This document shows, piece by piece, positions 45,974-49,391 of a DNA stretch of 49,391 bases. The stretch lies in the NCBI RefSeq assembly GCF_021531995.1, contig NZ_JAFBIZ010000006.1, forward strand, positions 1-49,391. The letters run 5' to 3'. The first letter of the stretch is position 1; the number at the start of each line of letters is the position of its first letter. The translations under genes and the position numbers were made by a program. Below the pieces are notes generated by a model. It did no database searches and had not been told where the DNA came from. It saw only the letters and a program-made list of their open reading frames with translations. This DNA comes from Faecalicatena contorta (GTDB lineage: Bacteria > Bacillota > Clostridia > Lachnospirales > Lachnospiraceae).

Positions 45974-47284
45974 CTACTCAAAAATCGTCTGTCCGTCTAC
46001 TTCTGTTGTCAGAGCGTTCAGAGCCTTCTCAACGATCTTACGACGAAGTGCTTTTTCCTCAGCCTTATCCAGAACCGGATTTCCAAGCGGATGAGGAATA
46101 GCGATAGCCGGAACGATTCTGTTAGCACCTACTGTCATAGAAATTGGAGTTACTGTACAAATGTGTACAACAGGGATTCCTGCTCTCTCAACTTCCTTAA
46201 CCATCGTTGCACCGCAACGAGTACAGGTACCTCAGGTAGAGGTGAGGATTACAGCATCAACACCGTCTGCTTTCAGTTTCTGAGAGAACTCAGCTGCAAA
46301 TGCTTTAGAAGATGCTACAGCTGTACCATTACCAACTGTTGTATAGAACAGGTGATGTAATTCACCAATAACTCCTTCTTTTTCCATGTCACGAAGAACG
46401 TCAACCGGAAGTACACGGTCAGGGTCTTCATTTGCATATACCGGATCGTATCCACCATGAGCTGTCTCATAGGTTTCTTCTGTCAGATTCATAACTCCTG
46501 CGATATCATATTCTCCATAGTGAGAAGCACTGGAGCTTTCAATGTGATCCGGATTTCCCTTTGGTACGATACCACCAGATGTAACCAACGCGATCTTAGC
46601 ATGCGCCAGATCTTTTACAGCCGGATTTGGTTCTACTCTGTCGAAGTCAGGCATCGGGAACTCTGTCTCAAACGGCTTATCATTCAGCTTCTTAATAAGC
46701 ATCTTAACCGCTCTCTGAGAACCTCTTTCTTTTTCAAAGAAGTTTACACGAACGCCATTCGGCATATAACCTTCTTCACAAGATGCACCAATCTTCTCAC
46801 CCTTAGCAAGTTTCACTGCAAGAGGAGCCAGTTTCTTAACCGCATCTCTCATACCTGCTGCACTGTTCTTTGTAGAAACCATATATACCTGGTTTTTGAA
46901 CATATCAGCACCCGGGTTTTCTACGTACATACCTGTTACAGCCGGAATTCCAAGTTCTTCCTGAACTGCTGCAGCGATTGTACCACAAGCTACACCATAA
47001 CGACCTGCATTGAATGCCGGTCCTGCGATAAATACATCCGGAGCCTGCTCTTTTACCATAGCAAGGATATCAGCTTTCGCTTTCTCCAGATTTTCGTTGA
47101 AGTAAGAGTCACCACAAACGATTGTTGCAATAATCTCTGCTTCATCTTTAAAATTCTGAGTCAATGCCATACCCGGTCCAACAACCTCACCTACACGAAG
47201 CTCTGCCGGATAATCTGCTTTTTCTTCTCCACCAATCTGTGCAAAGAACTGATTGATGTAATGAACTACTTTAATCTTAGCCAT
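45974..47284 (-). CDS. grdB: Glycine reductase component B, selenoprotein subunit (Sec351)
   Basis: GrdB with GrdE forms the glycine-binding component B. The frame starts at 47284 (MAKIKVVHYINQFFAQIGGE), passes an in-frame TGA at 46232-46234, and ends at 45974. The TGA is codon 351, flanked by VILTST and GTCTRCGATM, the conserved GrdB selenocysteine site. Total length 436 fits the family. A perfect 6-bp stem with a GGU loop begins 12 nt after the TGA and is a good bacterial SECIS. GGGGAGG precedes the ATG by 8 nt. A tool without Sec would split this into 46232-47284 and 45974-46204. Confidence 0.96.
46205..46219 (-). promoter_or_regulatory. Candidate SECIS hairpin in grdB mRNA
   Basis: On the mRNA strand CGUUGC-GGU-GCAACG forms a perfect 6-bp stem (7 with the next U-A pair), 12 nt after the UGA. 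Bacterial SECIS hairpins lie in this position and carry a GU in the apical loop for SelB. Confidence 0.8.
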
Positions 47285-47301
47285 TCTATTATCCTCCCCT
47301 C

Positions 47302-48582
47302 TTATCTTGCGCTCAGTTTATTGAAACCTGTTTCATTCGTTGCTCCTGTAAGTACCTGAAGCTCAACTTCCAGACTTCCGTCCTCACGAAGTGTTTCTTC
47401 GCTGGCACCTGCAATCTTGTTTACGTAATCCAGTGTTCCAATTACCTTGTCAAGTTTTGGCAGGATAATTACCTGGTTTGCATTTCCGCCTGTAACAACC
47501 GCATCAGCAGCCGGGTCAGAGTCAGCAAGAGACTGAGACTTTCCGTCACGTCCTGCATACTCATCAGTAATGATAACTGTTTTAACGCCTTCTGCTTCAA
47601 TCTTCTTGCAGTTCATGATAAGGTCTGTATCCGGGTTACCAAATCCTTCCTGAGATACGATAACACCATCAAGATCTAACATCTTGCAAAGTTTTGCTGT
47701 CCAGTCGGAAGAACGCATCTTATCTGCAAGATATACGTTCTCATTTGTAATGATCTGGCATACAAAGTTAATTGTTTTTCCGTGCTGTTCAAACATATCA
47801 TGAACAACCGGATTGTTCTCATGTACATAAGTTGGATTCTTATCACATGCAGACACACAGTTACCGGATACGATTGCACCGTCCATGATCTCTGTTGGAC
47901 TTAAGATTGTAGGAACAATCTTCTTAGCATCTACGCCGTATACATATGTGTCATGTAATAATCCCTGACTCTGAAGCATCTGAACATAAGCAACTCTCGG
48001 AAGATCCGGATATTTTTCCATGCCTTCTTTGATCGTGCATGTTTCATATACTTTTGTCTCATCAGGTGTCAGGTTACGAGCTAATTCCCCAAGATAAACT
48101 GCAACTCTGAATCCTGCAAAACGAACTGCTTTTTCATAATCATGCTGTTTAATTCCGTCAACCGGCTCACATACCATAACCAGGTTCAATGTCTTGGAAA
48201 ATGGTGTGTAATCAGCTCCAGGACCTGTCATATCGATAATACCTTCCTGGAATCCAACGATCTTACCAGCTGTAACAACAGCCATTCCCTTTAATGCATA
48301 AGTCTTTCCTTCACCTACTGTATCAACCTTTGCGATAACGCCCGGGAAGATTCCCCCTCTTCCTTCAACTTTCACACGTGGCTCGATAACGTCTTTTACC
48401 GGTGTAATTCTTACAGACTCTCCTGGTTTTGCAATATCAAACGATACGCTCTTAATATGCTCATCCTCAAGAGCTACGGCTTTCACAGCCTCTTCGGATA
48501 CATAAAGGATTCCGTCTTCAATCTTTGATTCAGATGCAAACTGAATATCCTTAATGTAAATGTGTCCCATTTCTAATCTCAC
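47302..48582 (-). CDS. grdE: Glycine reductase component B, pyruvoyl-forming proprotein GrdE
   Basis: GrdE is cleaved into two subunits, and the new N-terminus becomes the pyruvoyl group that forms a Schiff base with glycine. The cleavage site Asn241-Cys242 is in AIVSGNCVSACDKNP. Other blocks are GRGGIFPGVIAKVDTVGEG and the C-terminal VLTGATNETGFNKLSA. Length 426 is typical. The start is GTG at 48580-48582 with GGAGGG 8 nt upstream; an ATG four codons later is too far from it. With GTG as residue 1 the cleavage cysteine is 242, as reported in the family. grdB follows 17 nt later. Confidence 0.95.
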   Translation of the reverse strand: MRLEMGHIYIKDIQFASESKIEDGILYVSEEAVKAVALEDEHIKSVSFDIAKPGESVRITPVKDVIEPRVKVEGRGGIFPGVIAKVDTVGEGKTYALKGMAVVTAGKIVGFQEGIIDMTGPGADYTPFSKTLNLVMVCEPVDGIKQHDYEKAVRFAGFRVAVYLGELARNLTPDETKVYETCTIKEGMEKYPDLPRVAYVQMLQSQGLLHDTYVYGVDAKKIVPTILSPTEIMDGAIVSGNCVSACDKNPTYVHENNPVVHDMFEQHGKTINFVCQIITNENVYLADKMRSSDWTAKLCKMLDLDGVIVSQEGFGNPDTDLIMNCKKIEAEGVKTVIITDEYAGRDGKSQSLADSDPAADAVVTGGNANQVIILPKLDKVIGTLDYVNKIAGASEETLREDGSLEVELQVLTGATNETGFNKLSAR

Positions 48583-48657
48583 TTGTAGTTCCCTCCTTCA
48601 AAAAAGATTCATTTTATTGTCTAAAGCTGCAATACTTTAACAACCTCTCTAAAATGA

Positions 48658-49044
48658 CTACCAGGCATCCGCTGATGCCAACCCGCTTTCAAGCAATGTC
48701 CAGTCGATCAATTGAAAATCCTCATATACATTCGCTGCATATTTGCCTGATTTATCCTCAAACTTTCCGCAAGCCTGAATGGCATTTTCAATCAACGAAA
48801 GAGACCTCCGATCCATCTCCCCCTTTCCTTCTGATATCATTACTGATTTATATGGTGTTTCATTAGGCTTTACACTTCCCGATAAGGGATGTGATAAAAG
48901 CAAGTGACCCTCGTGAATTCTGTCTCTTACTTCTTTCAGAAGTTCTTCATATGAAATATCTTTGTATATCACATTGTGCGTGTCCTTCAGCTTTTCTAAA
49001 ACCAGTGGATTATTGGTTAAGATCATATAACTTTTCCGACTCAT
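48658..49044 (-). CDS. grdX: GrdX family protein
   Basis: A 128-residue protein found only as the first gene of grd operons; its function is unknown. The family-typical N-terminus KSYMILTNNPLVLEKL and the later HPLSGSVKPNETPYKS block are present. AAAGGAG is 12 nt before this ATG; a GTG three codons earlier (49053) has only 3 nt, so neither spacing is ideal. It follows the riboswitch terminator and precedes grdE by 75 nt. Confidence 0.88.
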   Translation of the reverse strand: MSRKSYMILTNNPLVLEKLKDTHNVIYKDISYEELLKEVRDRIHEGHLLLSHPLSGSVKPNETPYKSVMISEGKGEMDRRSLSLIENAIQACGKFEDKSGKYAANVYEDFQLIDWTLLESGLASADAW

Positions 49045-49078
49045 TTGATCCACTTACTCCTTTCAGTTTCCCTTGTTT

Positions 49079-49124
49079 AAAAAAAGGACGCTTTAAACAC
49101 GGCTAGATGTTTAAATCGTCCTTT
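49079..49124 (-). terminator. Riboswitch-linked intrinsic terminator before grdX
   Basis: On the minus strand 8 bp (49117-49124 with 49083-49090), one mismatch, then 8 bp (49108-49115 with 49092-49099) form a long stem with an 8-nt loop, followed by at least seven T residues. It ends 35 nt before grdX, so it would stop the operon unless relieved. Confidence 0.88.
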
Positions 49125-49297
49125 CCTGTCTTTTGCCCTGATACCAAGTGTGTTCCAGCGAAGCCTCTCACACAGCACAAGATTCAGAATACGGTCCGTT
49201 TCCCAGTCCTTTTGCCTGAAAGTTTCACACTGCATATGATCACCAGCATATGACAGGCTTGCCTCTTCGGCGGTCGAAATATCAACTCTCTCTTGAG
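49125..49297 (-). promoter_or_regulatory. Glycine riboswitch: one aptamer plus degenerate second domain
   Basis: On the minus strand the first domain (49297-49203) has the conserved blocks AAGAGAGAG, GCCGAAGAGGCAA and ACTTTCAGGCAAAAGGAC in order and spacing of the gcvT-type glycine aptamer. A second segment (49200-49125) keeps the closing CAGGGCAAAAGACAGG and a P1-like pairing (TCTGA with TCAGG) around a single GTGTG/CACAC hairpin. It lacks the CCGAAGG core, as in singlet riboswitches with a ghost aptamer. The terminator follows. Predicted effect: glycine turns on the operon that consumes it. Confidence 0.85.
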
Positions 49298-49321
49298 AAA
49301 CATCAACCCGCTTTTCATATT

Positions 49322-49346
49322 AACTTATAGAACTTTTTTATAAGTT
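49322..49346 (-). other. Leader hairpin near the operon transcription start
   Basis: An 8-bp perfect stem (49322-49329 with 49339-49346) with a 9-nt loop lies just after the predicted start site and before the aptamer. It may protect the 5' end of the mRNA. Confidence 0.5.
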
Positions 49347-49361
49347 TCATTTTCTAAACCT

Positions 49362-49390
49362 ATAATAACCTATCGTTAAATTATTTTCAA
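49362..49390 (-). promoter_or_regulatory. Promoter of the glycine reductase operon
   Basis: On the minus strand TTGAAA (49385-49390) and TATTAT (49362-49367) are 17 bp apart, at the edge of the window. The untranslated leader to grdX is about 310 nt, enough for the riboswitch. Confidence 0.72.
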
Positions 49391-49391
49391 C

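Noticed and set aside
45974-46204. A separate small gene downstream of a shorter grdB
   Set aside because: It is the C-terminal part of GrdB after Sec351, in the same frame, with a SECIS-like hairpin between.
1-49391. CRISPR arrays, insertion sequences, phage genes or attachment sites
   Set aside because: No regularly spaced repeats, transposase- or integrase-like proteins or flanking direct repeats were seen.

Overview
The window looks like chromosomal DNA of a spore-forming anaerobic Clostridia, most likely a Lachnospiraceae-type gut Firmicute. The reasons are a moderately AT-rich sequence with strong GGAGG-type ribosome binding sites, the sporulation gene spoIVA, SigA-type TTGACA/TATAAT promoters, a glycyl-radical pyruvate formate-lyase, Stickland-type glycine reductase with two selenocysteine proteins, and the Firmicute orders der-plsY-gpsA-spoIVA and dnaG-rpoD-trmK-nif3. 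Genus cannot be fixed from the sequence alone. No mobile element, phage gene, CRISPR array or rRNA was seen.

Layout. 1-5.6 kb: spoIVA and the der-plsY-gpsA unit, with a LysR regulator between them on the other strand. 5.7-6.9 kb: a PRPP synthetase with its own promoter. 7.0-13.9 kb: leuB-ilvD-ilvB-serC-serA, read leftwards from a promoter near 13.9 kb. 14.0-14.2 kb: a 17-codon ORF with an excellent Shine-Dalgarno sequence and an adjacent terminator, facing no downstream gene. 14.2-17.3 kb: pflB-pflA. 17.4-20.6 kb: yajC, tgt and a membrane-anchored L,D-transpeptidase. 20.8-21.9 kb: aroC. 22.0-30.7 kb: a tight leftward seven-gene unit ppk2-dgt-dnaG-rpoD-trmK-nif3-nucleoside kinase. 30.9 kb: tRNA-Leu(AAG) with promoter and terminator. 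31.0-34.4 kb: a DUF5662 protein, a debranching-enzyme homologue whose catalytic residues are all replaced, and an orphan sugar-binding lipoprotein. 34.5-38.1 kb: a DUF1292 protein overlapping tail to tail with a UvrD-like helicase that follows gltX. 38.2-40.9 kb: a split threonine/serine exporter whose larger subunit carries an N-terminal acetyltransferase, and an LRR-like membrane-anchored protein.

40.9-49.4 kb: the complete glycine reductase operon, read leftwards as grdX-grdE-grdB-trxB-trxA-grdA-grdC-grdD. Both grdB and grdA contain one in-frame TGA at the known selenocysteine site, so each appears as two open frames but is one gene. Upstream of grdX lie a promoter, a leader hairpin, one well-conserved glycine aptamer followed by a degenerate second domain, and a strong intrinsic terminator. 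This is a glycine riboswitch placed before the enzyme that consumes glycine. GrdB and GrdE form the substrate-binding component, GrdA carries the selenoether, GrdC and GrdD release acetyl phosphate, and TrxA/TrxB supply electrons. The selenocysteine insertion genes (selA, selB, selC, selD) are not in the window.

Most genes are ordinary core metabolism and information processing. The items that most deserve a second look are the glycine riboswitch and selenoprotein operon, the inactive GH13 homologue, the acetyltransferase-ThrE fusion, the isolated 17-codon ORF at 14.04 kb, and the strong hairpin without a U-tract between grdA and grdC.
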